A stretch of 64,000 nt of DNA from the NCBI RefSeq assembly GCF_027111275.1, contig NZ_CP114286.1, forward strand, positions 1,674,001-1,738,000. Reading direction: 5' to 3'. Source of the stretch: Flavobacterium luteolum (lineage in GTDB: Bacteria; Bacteroidota; Bacteroidia; Flavobacteriales; Flavobacteriaceae). Below the pieces are notes generated by a model. That model did no database searches. It saw nothing but the letters and a program-made list of their open reading frames with translations, and was not told the origin of the DNA. Of the stretch, positions 52,573 through 62,372 are shown in pieces (position 1 is the first letter of the stretch; each line of letters opens with the position of its first letter). The position numbers and the translations under genes were made by a program.

Positions 52573-52730
52573 AATTTTGGATTGATTTTAAATGATTTAA
52601 TTTCGATACGTCGTTTGAAACACTTAAATCGGGAAATATTGGTAGTATTTTCCGATTTTACTTTTTTGTATTTCTTAAAAAATTACATCCTCTTCATAAT
52701 TTGTTTTCTTTTTGGTTGGTTAATAAATAG

Positions 52731-53867
52731 TTAGTTTATTTTTATAAGCTTTCCTTCTTTCTTATAAGTAAAGCCTTGAATTTTACTCATTGTTTCTAAT
52801 ACCTTTTCTATACTTTCGATATTCTTATTAAAACTGGCATTAAATTTTTTATCTAAAATATCCGTTCTATTATTCTCAATTGTAACGTTGTAAGTACGTT
52901 CTAACTTTACTATGATATCCTTAAAAGCTGTTTTTCTAAAAACTATTTCCCCGTTTATCCATTCTGTGTAAAAACGAGTATCGACTTTCTCCACAGCTAT
53001 CTCCGCTTTTTCATCACTCCAAGATCCTTTTTCGCCAGGTACCAGTATTGTGTTACTTTTTGCATTATGAGAATCAGCTAAATTAACCGAACCTTCAACC
53101 AATACTGTATTAATATCTTTATCTTCTTTGTATGAACTCACATTAAATTTTGTTCCTAAAACTTTTACATTAACTCCTCTTGTTTTCACAATAAATGGAT
53201 GCGCTTTGTCTTTTGCAACATCAAAAAAAGCTTCTCCATCCAGAACAACTTCTCTATTATGTCCTTTTATAAACTGAACTGGATATTTCAAAGAAGAACC
53301 AGCGTTCATATTTATCGACGTTCCATCTGACAACTCTATTTTAAAGGTTTTACCATAAGGAATTTTTATTTCATTATAAACCAATTTATTAATTGATTTA
53401 GCCGAACGATAATTGATTTCATTCTCTTTTTGAGAAGCAACCACTTCTCCATTTTTCTTAATGATCTGCTGTTCTCCATTAGGATTTAAAACCTGAATAT
53501 CTCCATTTTCTAAAACCAGCTGAACGGCATCTGAAGGGATAGTGTTTTTTTGCTTATCATTTTTATATTGAAAAACATAAACTAAACCTATCAGACAAAT
53601 GAAAACTGCGGCATATTGAAAAATTTTTCTCCAATCAATTACAAATATCTTTTTATCAACATCTAATTTTTCCTTTAATTCTTCCCAACTTTTATCTGTA
53701 TCTATCGATTCTGCATACATTAATGCTTCCTCTAGTAAACCATTACTTTGAAGATTTTCTATCAACTCCCGTTCTTCAGGAGATAAAGATGCTATTTTAG
53801 AAGCATCATACTTTCCTTCAGACTTTATTTGTCTTAGGACATTAATCAATTTTGGATTTAAAGTCAT
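52731..53867 (-). CDS. FecR-family anti-sigma factor
   Basis: A 378-residue regulator: cytoplasmic N-terminal anti-sigma part (1-83), TM helix (about 84-102, KIFQYAAVFICLIGLVYVF), then periplasmic FecR domain (about 170-270, TFKIELSDGTSINMNAGSSLKYPVQF and RGVNVKVLGTKFNVSSY) and a C-terminal DUF4974-type domain (about 305-378). It holds the ECF sigma factor until the SusC receptor signals. It lies 158 bp upstream of susC on the same strand and is divergent from the sigma gene, sharing a 164-bp promoter region. Confidence 0.93.
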   Translation of the reverse strand: MTLNPKLINVLRQIKSEGKYDASKIASLSPEERELIENLQSNGLLEEALMYAESIDTDKSWEELKEKLDVDKKIFVIDWRKIFQYAAVFICLIGLVYVFQYKNDKQKNTIPSDAVQLVLENGDIQVLNPNGEQQIIKKNGEVVASQKENEINYRSAKSINKLVYNEIKIPYGKTFKIELSDGTSINMNAGSSLKYPVQFIKGHNREVVLDGEAFFDVAKDKAHPFIVKTRGVNVKVLGTKFNVSSYKEDKDINTVLVEGSVNLADSHNAKSNTILVPGEKGSWSDEKAEIAVEKVDTRFYTEWINGEIVFRKTAFKDIIVKLERTYNVTIENNRTDILDKKFNASFNKNIESIEKVLETMSKIQGFTYKKEGKLIKIN

Positions 53868-54031
53868 TGTTTTTTATATAGTGGTTTTTATCATGTTAGA
53901 GAAAAAGATTTTTAGGGTGACAACAAATCAATATTTTTTGATTTTTTTTACACATTATTAAAAATAAATAACTTTTTATTTTACATTTGGCATTATGTAA
54001 TCCATTACAAACAAATAAATGACATTTGGAG

Positions 54032-54574
54032 ATGCCGAATTATAAAGATTTTAAAACATTTGAAGCCTTATACAAAGACCATTTTATCTTTTTTTCATTG
54101 GTTTCGTTTAACATTGTAAAGGATAAAGATGCAGCAAAAGACATTGTTCAGGATTTTTTTACCTATCTCTGGGAAAAAGAGGAGACTCTTAATTTCACTA
54201 TTTCATTTAAAGCCTATGGGACAAAAGCTATAAAAAATTTAAGCCTGCAATATTTAGAAAAGAACAAAACAATTAGCCTGCAAAACACCAAAATAGCAAC
54301 ACCGAAATCTGAAGAGCCAACAGCATTTGAAAATATAGAAGAGGACAAGAAACCAAAAATTCAAACCCTAATTGACAAGATTCCACAATCTAGAAGAGAA
54401 ATTTTCATATCGCATGTTGTTGAGGGATTAAGCTATCAGGAAATTGCAGAAGACAACAACATTTCAGTAAATACTGTAAAAACGCAAATGAAAAGAGCTT
54501 ATGCCTCTTTAAGAGAATCCCAGAATATCTCTCAGTTAAAATTTATTCTGTATTTCATATGGCTAATAAAATAG
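54032..54574 (+). CDS. ECF-type RNA polymerase sigma factor (Bacteroidota FecI-like)
   Basis: From ATG 54032 (MPNYKDFKTFEALY) the protein has 180 residues; a TTG six bases earlier would add two. Sigma region 2 covers about 10-75 (FSLVSFNIVKDKDAAKDIVQDFFTYLWEKEE) and region 4 about 110-165 (KIPQSRREIFISHVVEGLSYQEIAEDNNISVNTVKTQMKRAYASL). It is co-located with fecR and susCD, whose expression it should drive, but transcribed away from them. A TACATTTG box at 53982-53989 (exact TAnnTTTG) could be its own promoter. Confidence 0.93.
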   Translation: MPNYKDFKTFEALYKDHFIFFSLVSFNIVKDKDAAKDIVQDFFTYLWEKEETLNFTISFKAYGTKAIKNLSLQYLEKNKTISLQNTKIATPKSEEPTAFENIEEDKKPKIQTLIDKIPQSRREIFISHVVEGLSYQEIAEDNNISVNTVKTQMKRAYASLRESQNISQLKFILYFIWLIK

Positions 54575-54602
54575 CGTATTTTTGCTATTTAAAATTTCCA
54601 TT

Positions 54603-55379
54603 TTGAGTTATACTTTATACAAAAACACAAAAATATCTTTTTCTGACACTGGAAAAGGAAACGCAATTATCTTACTTCATGGCTTTCTGGAAAACAAAAA
54701 AATGTGGAAAGATTATGTTGATTTTTTCTCAGAAAAATATCGTGTGGTCACAATCGATCTATTAGGTCACGGCGAATCTGAACCATTAGGTTATGTTCAC
54801 GAAATGGAAGATAATGCAAATGCAGTAAACGAAGTCTTAGAACACTTAAAAATTGAAAAAGCAACAATTCTTGGACATTCAATGGGTGGTTATGTTGGTT
54901 TGGCTTTCGCCGAATTGTATCCGCAGAAAATCCAAAAATTAGTTTTATTAAATTCAACTTCAAAAGAAGACAGTGCCGAAAAAAAACTAAACAGAACTCG
55001 TGCAATTAAAGCCGTAAAACAAAACTATGTGAGCTTTGTGAGCTTAGCAATAGCAAATTTATTCAGCGAAAATAATAGGACACGACTGGCTGAAGAAATC
55101 GAAAAAGTAAAAACAGAAGCCTTAAAAACTCCTTTACAAGGAATTATAGCCTCTCAAGAAGGAATGAAGATTAGAAAAGACAGAGAGTGGCTTTTAAAAG
55201 AAAACCGTTTTCCAGTTTTATTAATTTTAGGAAAAAAAGATCCTGTCTTGAACTACGAAGAAAGTCTTTTGCAAATTGAAGACACAACTGCAGAATTAGT
55301 TTCTTTTGAGGATGGACATATGAGTCAGATTGAAAACAAAACAGAATTAAAAACAGTACTACAACATTTCTTTGAATAA
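54603..55379 (+). CDS. Cytoplasmic alpha/beta hydrolase
   Basis: The start is probably TTG at 54603-54605, giving MSYTLYKNTKISF (258 residues); no ATG precedes the conserved part. Motifs: LLHGFLENKKMW (oxyanion), DLLGHGESEP, nucleophile GHSMGGYVGLA, Asp in LGKKDPVLNYEE and His in FEDGHMSQIE. It resembles esterase/peroxidase-type hydrolases of about 260 residues with no signal peptide. Only 28 bp separate it from the sigma gene's stop, but a TATTTTTG box at 54577-54584 could let it be expressed alone. Confidence 0.85.
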   Translation: MSYTLYKNTKISFSDTGKGNAIILLHGFLENKKMWKDYVDFFSEKYRVVTIDLLGHGESEPLGYVHEMEDNANAVNEVLEHLKIEKATILGHSMGGYVGLAFAELYPQKIQKLVLLNSTSKEDSAEKKLNRTRAIKAVKQNYVSFVSLAIANLFSENNRTRLAEEIEKVKTEALKTPLQGIIASQEGMKIRKDREWLLKENRFPVLLILGKKDPVLNYEESLLQIEDTTAELVSFEDGHMSQIENKTELKTVLQHFFE

Positions 55380-55462
55380 AAACTAAGTATAAAAATCGAA
55401 AAAGGCCATTTCTAACCTAGGGTTGAAACAGCCTTTTTCTCATTCTTGGGGGCAAAATATCG

Positions 55463-55837
55463 TTATAACTTTGAAGTAATATCTTTTTTGTATTTAGATA
55501 AAGTCGCTCTTGTTAAACCAAGATTTGCTTTAGTCGAATCTACCGCTAAGTAGATAAAGTATCTTCCGTCTTCAGAAACATCAATAATATGAATCTGATC
55601 GGTAAGGGTAATTAAAATATCATTAATTTTTTGATCTAATCCTAAAGCTTTAATGGCATTTAATTTAGCTTTTACTACTTCTAAATTATAAGCCGAAGCC
55701 AATTCTGGATCAAAATCCGATTTTACGGTCAACGAACAGTAAGACATTCCTGTTTCTACTTCTGTAACAGAAACAGCAATAAATCCGTTAATATTCTCTT
55801 TTAAATCGTTTTGAAAATTTTGTAAAAAATCTGACAT
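55463..55837 (-). CDS. Roadblock/LC7-like protein A
   Basis: A 124-residue cytoplasmic protein with features of the roadblock/LC7 fold: an N-terminal helix (MSDFLQNFQNDLKENIN), strand GFIAVSVTEVETGMSYCSL, a helix with VVKAKLNAIKALGLDQKINDILIT, strand QIHIIDVSEDGRYFIYLAV and a C-terminal helix LTRATLSKYKKDI. Such proteins control small GTPases (for example MglB on MglA) or form scaffolds. No GTPase gene is adjacent. It lies 26 bp after a second, similar-sized protein on the same strand. Confidence 0.7.
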   Translation of the reverse strand: MSDFLQNFQNDLKENINGFIAVSVTEVETGMSYCSLTVKSDFDPELASAYNLEVVKAKLNAIKALGLDQKINDILITLTDQIHIIDVSEDGRYFIYLAVDSTKANLGLTRATLSKYKKDITSKL

Positions 55838-55863
55838 GTTTATTAAAATATTTGGTTTTTAAA

Positions 55864-56184
55864 TTAGTTGTTAAAAATAGAATCCATTCTTCTCAGCAAT
55901 AATCCCATTTTACTTAAATCTTTAGAAAGCAACGCAATACAATTATCATCTTGATTTTTGCTTGCCACGACAATTCCGTCGTTATTCTTGATCATTACTT
56001 GTTTAAGATCTCCATTATTAACGTCTTCCGACATTTCAAGGCACATCTTTAAAATCATTCCGATCATTGCAGCAACGTTACCGTCGTATTCTAAATTAAC
56101 AGACTCGTTTAAAATTCCATCAATATTAAAACTTAGCCCAGACTCTGCGCCAGTCTCTTCTACTAGTGTTTGCAAATCAATCAT
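55864..56184 (-). CDS. Roadblock/LC7-like protein B
   Basis: A 106-residue protein with the same order of elements as its neighbour: LQTLVEETGAESGLSFNIDG, helix NVAAMIGMILKMCLEM, strand LKQVMIKNNDGIVVAS, then NCIALLSKDLSKMGLLLRRM. The sequence is diverged from protein A, so a hetero-oligomer is possible. A TATCTTTG box at 56214-56221 on the minus strand matches a -7 element. It leads the pair. Confidence 0.68.
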   Translation of the reverse strand: MIDLQTLVEETGAESGLSFNIDGILNESVNLEYDGNVAAMIGMILKMCLEMSEDVNNGDLKQVMIKNNDGIVVASKNQDDNCIALLSKDLSKMGLLLRRMDSIFNN

Positions 56185-56423
56185 ATTCTTTTATTGTCAT
56201 GTTTTTGGAGCGTCAAAGATATTTTAATATTGGTAATTGTGCGATAAACACTTGTTAAAAAAAGTTGCTGTATAACGTATTGAGTCACTTTTATTTATCA
56301 CTTAATCAAACCTGTTTTTTTGCAAAAAAAATGCAAAAAAAATTAACATTAAAATCAAATAACATCAAAAACATAACATTTTACTTTATAAAATTCATTT
56401 CTAAAATTAACATTTGCAGATTG

Positions 56424-56455
56424 TTGCATTTGGCAAAAGTTTTTCTATAGCTTTG
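56424..56455 (+). promoter_or_regulatory. Promoter of the 47-codon gene
   Basis: TTG (56424-56426) lies 21 nt before TAGCTTTG (56448-56455), an exact TAnnTTTG. The ATG is 17 nt after the box. Confidence 0.55.
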
Positions 56456-56472
56456 CAAAAAAATTTATAAAA

Positions 56473-56616
56473 ATGAAAACTGTTGACGAATTACGCTTTG
56501 ACTTAAATGTAAAACTAGAAAGGTTTAGAAGATTTCGTATTGAAAACGGACATATTAACAATACAACTTCTGAAGAAAAATCTAAAAAAGGTTTTTTCAA
56601 AAAAATATTCAGCTAA
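56473..56616 (+). CDS. 47-residue basic cytoplasmic protein, unknown function
   Basis: ATG at 56473 begins MKTVDELRFDLNVKLERFRR, followed by FRIENGHINNTTSEEK and ending SKKGFFKKIFS. The first half is an amphipathic helix, the end is basic and aromatic (GFFKKIFS). No signal or TM. It has a well-placed promoter 17 nt upstream and a strong terminator 14 nt after the stop, which is good evidence for a real gene despite its length. No family is recognised. An overlapping longer frame at 56540-56773 runs through the terminator and is rejected. Confidence 0.65.
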   Translation: MKTVDELRFDLNVKLERFRRFRIENGHINNTTSEEKSKKGFFKKIFS

Positions 56617-56630
56617 AAAACTGATAAATA

Positions 56631-56657
56631 AAAAGGACTCGTTAAACGAGTCCTTTT
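56631..56657 (+). terminator. Terminator of the 47-codon gene
   Basis: AAAAGGACTCG pairs with CGAGTCCTTTT across a short loop, ending in a T run, 14 nt after the stop. It can also serve the AddB-like gene on the opposite strand. Confidence 0.85.
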
Positions 56658-56704
56658 TATTTATTGACTATCTGCAGTTAAATTTAATTTACAAGAAAGC
56701 TGAA

Positions 56705-59467
56705 TTATACTCTCTCCTCAAAAGGGATATTACTGTCAAAAATTTCACTGAGCAAATTGGCAATTTCTTCTAAGTAAGAACTCAATATCTCGGGCGTTAC
56801 TACAATATTTAAATCTTTTTCTTCTTTAAAACCAAAAGGTAAAAAACCAGATTTTAAGTTTTTGAATGAAATAATACCAACTTCAATTGGAAGTCCGCCT
56901 GCTTCTCTTTCAAACATATAGGCATACGCTAAAACTTGAATTATTTTATCATTTTTAAGCTCTTGAGTCAATCCGCTCCATGTTTTCAAGATAACATTAG
57001 CTTTCTCAACTTTTCCTGTCTTATAATCAATAATTCTAATTCTTCCGTCTCGGCGTTCAATACGATCGACATTTCCTTTAATCAAAACAGGAAATGGCAG
57101 TTTCGGATGAACAAACTCGCGCTCAAAAGTTTGTTCTAATGCAATAATCTGAATTGCTTCATTATTCTTTATAAACTCTAATTCCATTTTCAAAAAATTA
57201 GAAACGTTTCGTTTTGCTACTTCAAAAGCCAGAAGATTTCGTCCTTTTTTGATTTCTCCTTCCTTGTAAACTAGTTTAAATTGCTTTAAAACTTCGTCAT
57301 CCAATAATTTGAAACAATTGAGAAGATCCGTCTCCGAAATAAATTTCCCTATAAAAGGTTCGTATAGCGCTTTTAAAGTTTCATGAATAATCGTCCCCAA
57401 AGTATTCAAGGCTATATTTTCTTCAACCTCTTCCACTTCACGAATTCTTAATATTTTTTGAAAATAAAACTCAATCGGATTTCTAATATAACTAGTCAAT
57501 GCAGACGGCGAAAAGCCATTAACGGCAATTTCTTTCAACCGTTCCATTACCAAATCAGATTTAGGAACAGAGATTGGTTCGTATGCTGTATTTGGCAATT
57601 CTGGATTATAGATATCAAAAGTAAGATTATGACGTGATTTTTTTTCAACTTCTAACTGCGTAATAAAACGGCTTCTTTCACCAGCATCCAATCCGTCATT
57701 TTCTGTATTATAAATCAAATAAATATTTTTTGCTCTTTGAAGCAAATGATAAAAGTGATACGTATAAATCGCATCTTTTTCTTTAAATGTTGGAAGTCCC
57801 AACTCTCTTTTAACATCATAGGGAATAAATGAATTCTGAGATTTTCCAGCAGGAAATTTCCCTTCGTTCATAGAAGTTATAATCACCGTTTCAAAATCTA
57901 AAACACGACTCTCTAAAACTCCCATAATCTGCAAACCCCTTAACGGTTCACCCTCAAAAGACACTTCTGCCAAATCTATAATTTGCTTATAAATTGAATG
58001 CAGTGTATCAATATTATCAATATGATGATGTTTTGAATAATAATTTATTAGCTTATTAATTACCTTAAAAACGCCATAAACAAAAGTTTTGGCAATTTTT
58101 TCTTCTTCATTATCATTACTAAAATGTTCCTTTATCACAATTAGTAAAGCCGAAATATTCTTTAAAACTGCAATAGATCCACTCTCCCATTTTTCAAATA
58201 ATAAATTAAAAAAATTCGAAGGTTCCGGATGAAGTTCCAGAATTTTATGATGCGTAATAAACGTATAATTATTCTCTTTAATAATTCTTACCAACCTTTG
58301 TGCATTTGCATAAGGCTCAACCAAAGGATGCGTTAAAATATCAAGAACATCTTTATAGTAAAAAACATAACTTCCGCCTTTTCTGGAAAGTGCATTGGTA
58401 TGCATTTTAAATAATTTAGCAACAAAAATCTGCGAAGGATTATTCTTTCCCGAATATCCCATTGTAATATTTAGCGCTCCAACTGAAGCAGGAAGCGAAT
58501 ACAAAACCGGAACTAATAAGTTTTCCTCGCCAAGCACAACTGCAACTTTATCTAAAGCAGCATCAGGATTTTGATCGATTAAATTTTCAATTATACTGCC
58601 AGCCAATTTAGCTTGTCCAATTGTTTTAGGAGTTCCAATAACCTGAATGTTTTTTGGCTCTGAAAAATCATCAACGATCCACTCAAAAACATTTGACTTA
58701 TAATGTTTCCAGCTTTCTTTAAAACGCCTTAAAAAGAGCCCCGCATCGTGATACGGATCATTTAGAAATGACTGATCTGCATCCCAATAAATTTTTGCTT
58801 GATCTAGCGCCAATAAATGTTGCACAATTTTTTCTTCAGCAGCATTCAAAGCATTGAATCCAGCAAAAATAAAAGTGCGATTTCCGATTGTATTTGAAAA
58901 ATGATTCAGGTTATTTACCGCTTCTCGATAAATCAGCCCTTGATATCCAATCGATTTGAACAGTAAATGATTATATAAAGACTCATAATAAATCGGGAGT
59001 AATTTCCAGAAATCAATATAATTCTCTAAAAGCTTTGTTTTTTGATCCACTTCAAGCCCCCATCTTTTTATATCTTCAATATCTTTTAGATAAGATAATA
59101 CATGTGAAGGATCTAAAAGATATCGGTCAATTTCATTAAAATCCTGCAAAAGGGTTTTAGCCCAATTTGCAAACAACTCAAATGACTGCTGGTTATTTTT
59201 TTCTGTAATGGATAAATATACCTCATAGAATTCGAACAAAAGCTCGATCGAATCAATAGAACGAATTGACGCGACATCTTGAACAAAATCTTCTATACTA
59301 GTAATCTGTGGCGCAATTATAGTTTTTGAAGTTGCATTTTTAAGCGCTTCAATCAAGAAAACTTTTGCCCTTTTATTAGGAAGAATTATAGTTATTTCTG
59401 AAAGTTCCCCTACATAATCCTGAATTACGATAGAGGCAATTTTTTGAAGAAAAGAATCATTTACCAT
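56705..59467 (-). CDS. AddB-like PD-(D/E)XK nuclease/helicase-like protein
   Basis: From ATG 59465-59467 (MVNDSFLQK) this is a 920-residue protein. The N-terminal two-thirds resemble an inactive superfamily 1 helicase domain as in AddB (ITIILPNKRAKVFLIEAL, VAVVLGEENLLVPVLYSLPAS, GLQIMGVLESRVLDFETVII and SMNEGKFP). The C-terminal nuclease has VDRIERRDGRIRIIDYKTG and QVLAYAYMF. With AddA it would resect double-strand breaks for RecA. No iron-sulfur cysteines are obvious. It is separated from the AddA-like gene (62373 on) by ompA and kbl, all on the same strand. Confidence 0.82.
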   Translation of the reverse strand: MVNDSFLQKIASIVIQDYVGELSEITIILPNKRAKVFLIEALKNATSKTIIAPQITSIEDFVQDVASIRSIDSIELLFEFYEVYLSITEKNNQQSFELFANWAKTLLQDFNEIDRYLLDPSHVLSYLKDIEDIKRWGLEVDQKTKLLENYIDFWKLLPIYYESLYNHLLFKSIGYQGLIYREAVNNLNHFSNTIGNRTFIFAGFNALNAAEEKIVQHLLALDQAKIYWDADQSFLNDPYHDAGLFLRRFKESWKHYKSNVFEWIVDDFSEPKNIQVIGTPKTIGQAKLAGSIIENLIDQNPDAALDKVAVVLGEENLLVPVLYSLPASVGALNITMGYSGKNNPSQIFVAKLFKMHTNALSRKGGSYVFYYKDVLDILTHPLVEPYANAQRLVRIIKENNYTFITHHKILELHPEPSNFFNLLFEKWESGSIAVLKNISALLIVIKEHFSNDNEEEKIAKTFVYGVFKVINKLINYYSKHHHIDNIDTLHSIYKQIIDLAEVSFEGEPLRGLQIMGVLESRVLDFETVIITSMNEGKFPAGKSQNSFIPYDVKRELGLPTFKEKDAIYTYHFYHLLQRAKNIYLIYNTENDGLDAGERSRFITQLEVEKKSRHNLTFDIYNPELPNTAYEPISVPKSDLVMERLKEIAVNGFSPSALTSYIRNPIEFYFQKILRIREVEEVEENIALNTLGTIIHETLKALYEPFIGKFISETDLLNCFKLLDDEVLKQFKLVYKEGEIKKGRNLLAFEVAKRNVSNFLKMELEFIKNNEAIQIIALEQTFEREFVHPKLPFPVLIKGNVDRIERRDGRIRIIDYKTGKVEKANVILKTWSGLTQELKNDKIIQVLAYAYMFEREAGGLPIEVGIISFKNLKSGFLPFGFKEEKDLNIVVTPEILSSYLEEIANLLSEIFDSNIPFEERV

Positions 59468-59480
59468 AGTATAAAAATAA

Positions 59481-59509
59481 AAAAAGCCATTCAATTAAGA
59501 ATGGCTTTT
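59481..59509 (-). terminator. Terminator of ompA
   Basis: AAAAAGCCATTC pairs with GAATGGCTTTT over a 6-nt loop, followed on the minus strand by T's, 22 bp after the ompA stop. Confidence 0.8.
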
Positions 59510-59531
59510 CCTTTTTATTTAGAAACTAAAA

Positions 59532-60983
59532 TTATAGTTTTCCTTGGTATTTAGAACCAATGTGTCTAATTTCAGTTCTTCTGTTTTGTGCTTTACCTGC
59601 AGCAGTTTTGTTACTTGCAACTGGTTTAGAAGATCCAAATCCTTTAGCTTCTAAGTTTTCTGGATTAACACCTCTTTCGATTAAAGCATTTTTCACAGCG
59701 TCAGCTCTTTCTTGAGAAAGTTTATCGTTGATTTTAGCAGAACCTGTACTATCTGTGTGTCCTTCGATAGAGAATTTCGCGTTTGGATAGTTTTTAAGGA
59801 TTTCTTTAATTGCATCTAATCTAGCTGGAGTTTCTTTGTCACCAGTTTTGAAAGTAGCTTTTCCTGAGTTGAAGTAGATTGCTCTAGCTTGAACTTTAAG
59901 ATCTTCTAAAGCCTCAGAAGTTACTTCTGGACATCCTCTGTTACTAGCAGGACCTGCAACTGTAGGACAGTCGTCATCTTTGTCAGCAACACCATCTTTA
60001 TCAGCATCTAAGAATGGGCAACCACCATTTTCTTTAGGACCAGCAACTGTAGGACATTTATCGTCTTTATCAGCGATTCCGTCACCGTCAGTATCAGGAC
60101 AACCTTTTAAAGCAGCTAAACCAGCAACATCTGGACAAGCGTCATCTTTATCAGCGATTCCGTCTCCGTCAGTATCAGGACATCCGTTTAATGCAGCTAA
60201 ACCAAATACATCTGGACAAGCGTCAGAAGCATCAACGATTCCGTCACCGTCAGTATCAGGACATCCGTTGAATTGTTTTAAACCAGCAACATCTGGACAA
60301 GCATCATCTTTATCGTAGATTCCGTCTCCGTCAGTATCTTTACCTCCGAATTTGAAAACTAAACCAGCTGTGTGTTGAAAAACAGATCTGTCATAAGTTT
60401 TATCTTCATTAGCAGCAACAGCCCATTTGTACTTTGTAGCTAACTCTAAACCAATAGCATCTGTAAACCAGAATGTGATACCAGCACCTGGGTTAACAGT
60501 TCCAAAACTGTTATCTCCGAAGAAAGTATAACCTCCACCAACAGATAACGAAGGATCAACCACTTTAGATTTGATTAATTCTTGGAAGCTGTATTTGATA
60601 GTAGCATCAATTCCATAATACATTAAATCCCCAGGATTAGTTACTACGTTACCTCTACCATCATGAGCAGGATTACTTGGATCAAAAGTAACAAATTTAT
60701 CAATTTTGTTCACAGAACCTTGTAAACCAACTGAGAAACCATGACCAACATATCTATTTACTCCAATGTAAGATAGAGAAGGAAGAATATTCCAGTTGTC
60801 TTTTACAGCGAATGGTTGAGAGAAGTGCTGATCGAAAAATCCACTTCCTGAACCTGAACTTGTTCTAGTATCCACAGCATTAACCCCGAAAGAGATCGCC
60901 CATGGATTGTTACTGTCTTGCGCGTGAGAACTTAAACCCATCGCCATCAATACAGCAACTAAAAGTTTGTTAAGATGTTTCAT
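59532..60983 (-). CDS. OmpA-family outer membrane protein with thrombospondin type 3 repeats
   Basis: A 483-residue protein: signal peptide (1-21), an eight-strand barrel domain (about 25-220), then five calcium-binding TSP3 repeats of the [19 protein letters not shown] kind (about 222-345), and a C-terminal OmpA domain (about 365-475) with [29 protein letters not shown] and NRRTEIRH for peptidoglycan binding. It links outer membrane and cell wall. A well-matched promoter lies 38 bp upstream and a terminator follows, so it is likely a strongly expressed single gene. Confidence 0.94.
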   Translation of the reverse strand: MKHLNKLLVAVLMAMGLSSHAQDSNNPWAISFGVNAVDTRTSSGSGSGFFDQHFSQPFAVKDNWNILPSLSYIGVNRYVGHGFSVGLQGSVNKIDKFVTFDPSNPAHDGRGNVVTNPGDLMYYGIDATIKYSFQELIKSKVVDPSLSVGGGYTFFGDNSFGTVNPGAGITFWFTDAIGLELATKYKWAVAANEDKTYDRSVFQHTAGLVFKFGGKDTDGDGIYDKDDACPDVAGLKQFNGCPDTDGDGIVDASDACPDVFGLAALNGCPDTDGDGIADKDDACPDVAGLAALKGCPDTDGDGIADKDDKCPTVAGPKENGGCPFLDADKDGVADKDDDCPTVAGPASNRGCPEVTSEALEDLKVQARAIYFNSGKATFKTGDKETPARLDAIKEILKNYPNAKFSIEGHTDSTGSAKINDKLSQERADAVKNALIERGVNPENLEAKGFGSSKPVASNKTAAGKAQNRRTEIRHIGSKYQGKL

Positions 60984-61020
60984 ACTTAATTTTTTTAATT
61001 ACAATTTAGTTAATTACAAG

Positions 61021-61050
61021 CAAAAGTAACACCAAATTTTTTAAATACAA
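61021..61050 (-). promoter_or_regulatory. Promoter of ompA
   Basis: On the minus strand TTG (61048-61050, within TTTTG) lies 19 nt before TACTTTTG (61021-61028), an exact TAnnTTTG match. The start codon follows 37 nt after the box. Confidence 0.6.
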
Positions 61051-61096
61051 AATGAAATGTTAAAAAAAACCTACAAAAATTTAACGGAAGTGGTAA

Positions 61097-62290
61097 TTAT
61101 ATAACTTTTAACATTTTACCGACAACTGTAAAGGCATATATAGCTTTATCCAAGTGCTCTTTTTCATGGGCCGCAGATAGCTGTACACGTATTCTCGCTT
61201 TGTCTTTTGGAACCACAGGAAAGAAAAACCCAATAACGTAAATTCCCTGTTTCAAAAGTTCGTTAGCCATTGTCTGAGATAATTTTGCATCATACAGCAT
61301 AACAGGAACAATTGCAGAATCTCCATCAATAATATCAAAACCTGCTTTTTTCATACCGTCTTTAAAGTAGTTGGTATTCCACTCTAATTTATCACGAAGC
61401 GTTGTATCTTTTTCTAATAATTCAAATACTTTAATTGAAGCCCCAACAATTGCTGGTGCCAACGAATTTGAAAACAAATAAGGCCTTGATCTTTGGCGCA
61501 ACAATTCGATTATTTCTTTTTTCGCAGTAGTATATCCACCCATGGCTCCACCTAAAGCTTTTCCAAGAGTTCCTGTAATGATATCCACTCTTCCCATTAC
61601 TCCTTTTGCTTCAAGAGTTCCTTTTCCAGTCGCTCCGATAAAACCAGCCGCATGACACTCGTCTACCATTACCATCGCATCATATTTATCAGCCAAGTCA
61701 CAAATTTTATCTAATGGTGCAACTAATCCATCCATGGAGAAAACCCCATCAGTTACAATCAATTTAAAACGAGCTCCTGCTTCATTTGCTTTTATCAACT
61801 GCTGCTCTAGATCTTCCATATTATTATTTTCATAACGATATCGAGCCGCTTTACACAAACGTACCCCATCAATAATAGAAGCGTGATTTAAACTGTCTGA
61901 AATAATTGCATCATTTTCACCTAACAAAGGCTCAAACACACCTCCATTAGCATCAAATGCAGCCGCATACAAAATAGTATCTTCCGTGCCATAAAAATCA
62001 GCAATCTTTTTCTCTAATGTTTTATGAATATCTTGTGTTCCGCAGATAAAACGTACAGACGACATTCCAAAACCATGTGTATCCATTGCGTCTTTAGCCG
62101 CTTGGACCACTTCTGGATGCGAAGAAAGTCCTAAATAATTATTCGCACAAAAGTTCAACACTGTCTCTCCTGTCGAAATTGTGATTTCAGCGCCTTGAGG
62201 AGAAGTAATAATTCTCTCTTTTTTGAAAATTCCATTTTCTTCAATCGTCTGCAATTCTTTCTGCAGATGTTCTTTTATTTTACCGTACAT
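61097..62290 (-). CDS. kbl: Glycine C-acetyltransferase (2-amino-3-ketobutyrate CoA ligase)
   Basis: A 397-residue PLP enzyme of the alpha-oxoamine synthase family. Marks: [72 protein letters not shown], and PLP-lysine in [17 protein letters not shown]. It splits 2-amino-3-oxobutyrate (from threonine) into glycine and acetyl-CoA, or runs backward. The length and FICGTQD match Kbl rather than BioF or serine palmitoyltransferase. The threonine dehydrogenase partner is not present here. Confidence 0.93.
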   Translation of the reverse strand: MYGKIKEHLQKELQTIEENGIFKKERIITSPQGAEITISTGETVLNFCANNYLGLSSHPEVVQAAKDAMDTHGFGMSSVRFICGTQDIHKTLEKKIADFYGTEDTILYAAAFDANGGVFEPLLGENDAIISDSLNHASIIDGVRLCKAARYRYENNNMEDLEQQLIKANEAGARFKLIVTDGVFSMDGLVAPLDKICDLADKYDAMVMVDECHAAGFIGATGKGTLEAKGVMGRVDIITGTLGKALGGAMGGYTTAKKEIIELLRQRSRPYLFSNSLAPAIVGASIKVFELLEKDTTLRDKLEWNTNYFKDGMKKAGFDIIDGDSAIVPVMLYDAKLSQTMANELLKQGIYVIGFFFPVVPKDKARIRVQLSAAHEKEHLDKAIYAFTVVGKMLKVI

Positions 62291-62372
62291 TTTTTATTTA
62301 TTTAAAACGTTAAAAATTAACAACTTAACCAAAATTAAGCTTCGTTTTTTCTTTAACATCTGATTAATTTTT

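Noticed and set aside
56265..56450. 61-codon frame on the plus strand before the 47-codon gene
   Set aside because: It lies in AT-rich promoter DNA and overlaps the -33/-7 elements; its composition is dominated by Lys, Asn, Ile and Phe.
56540..56773. 77-codon frame overlapping the 47-codon gene and AddB-like gene
   Set aside because: It runs through a strong terminator and into the opposite-strand gene; a shadow frame.
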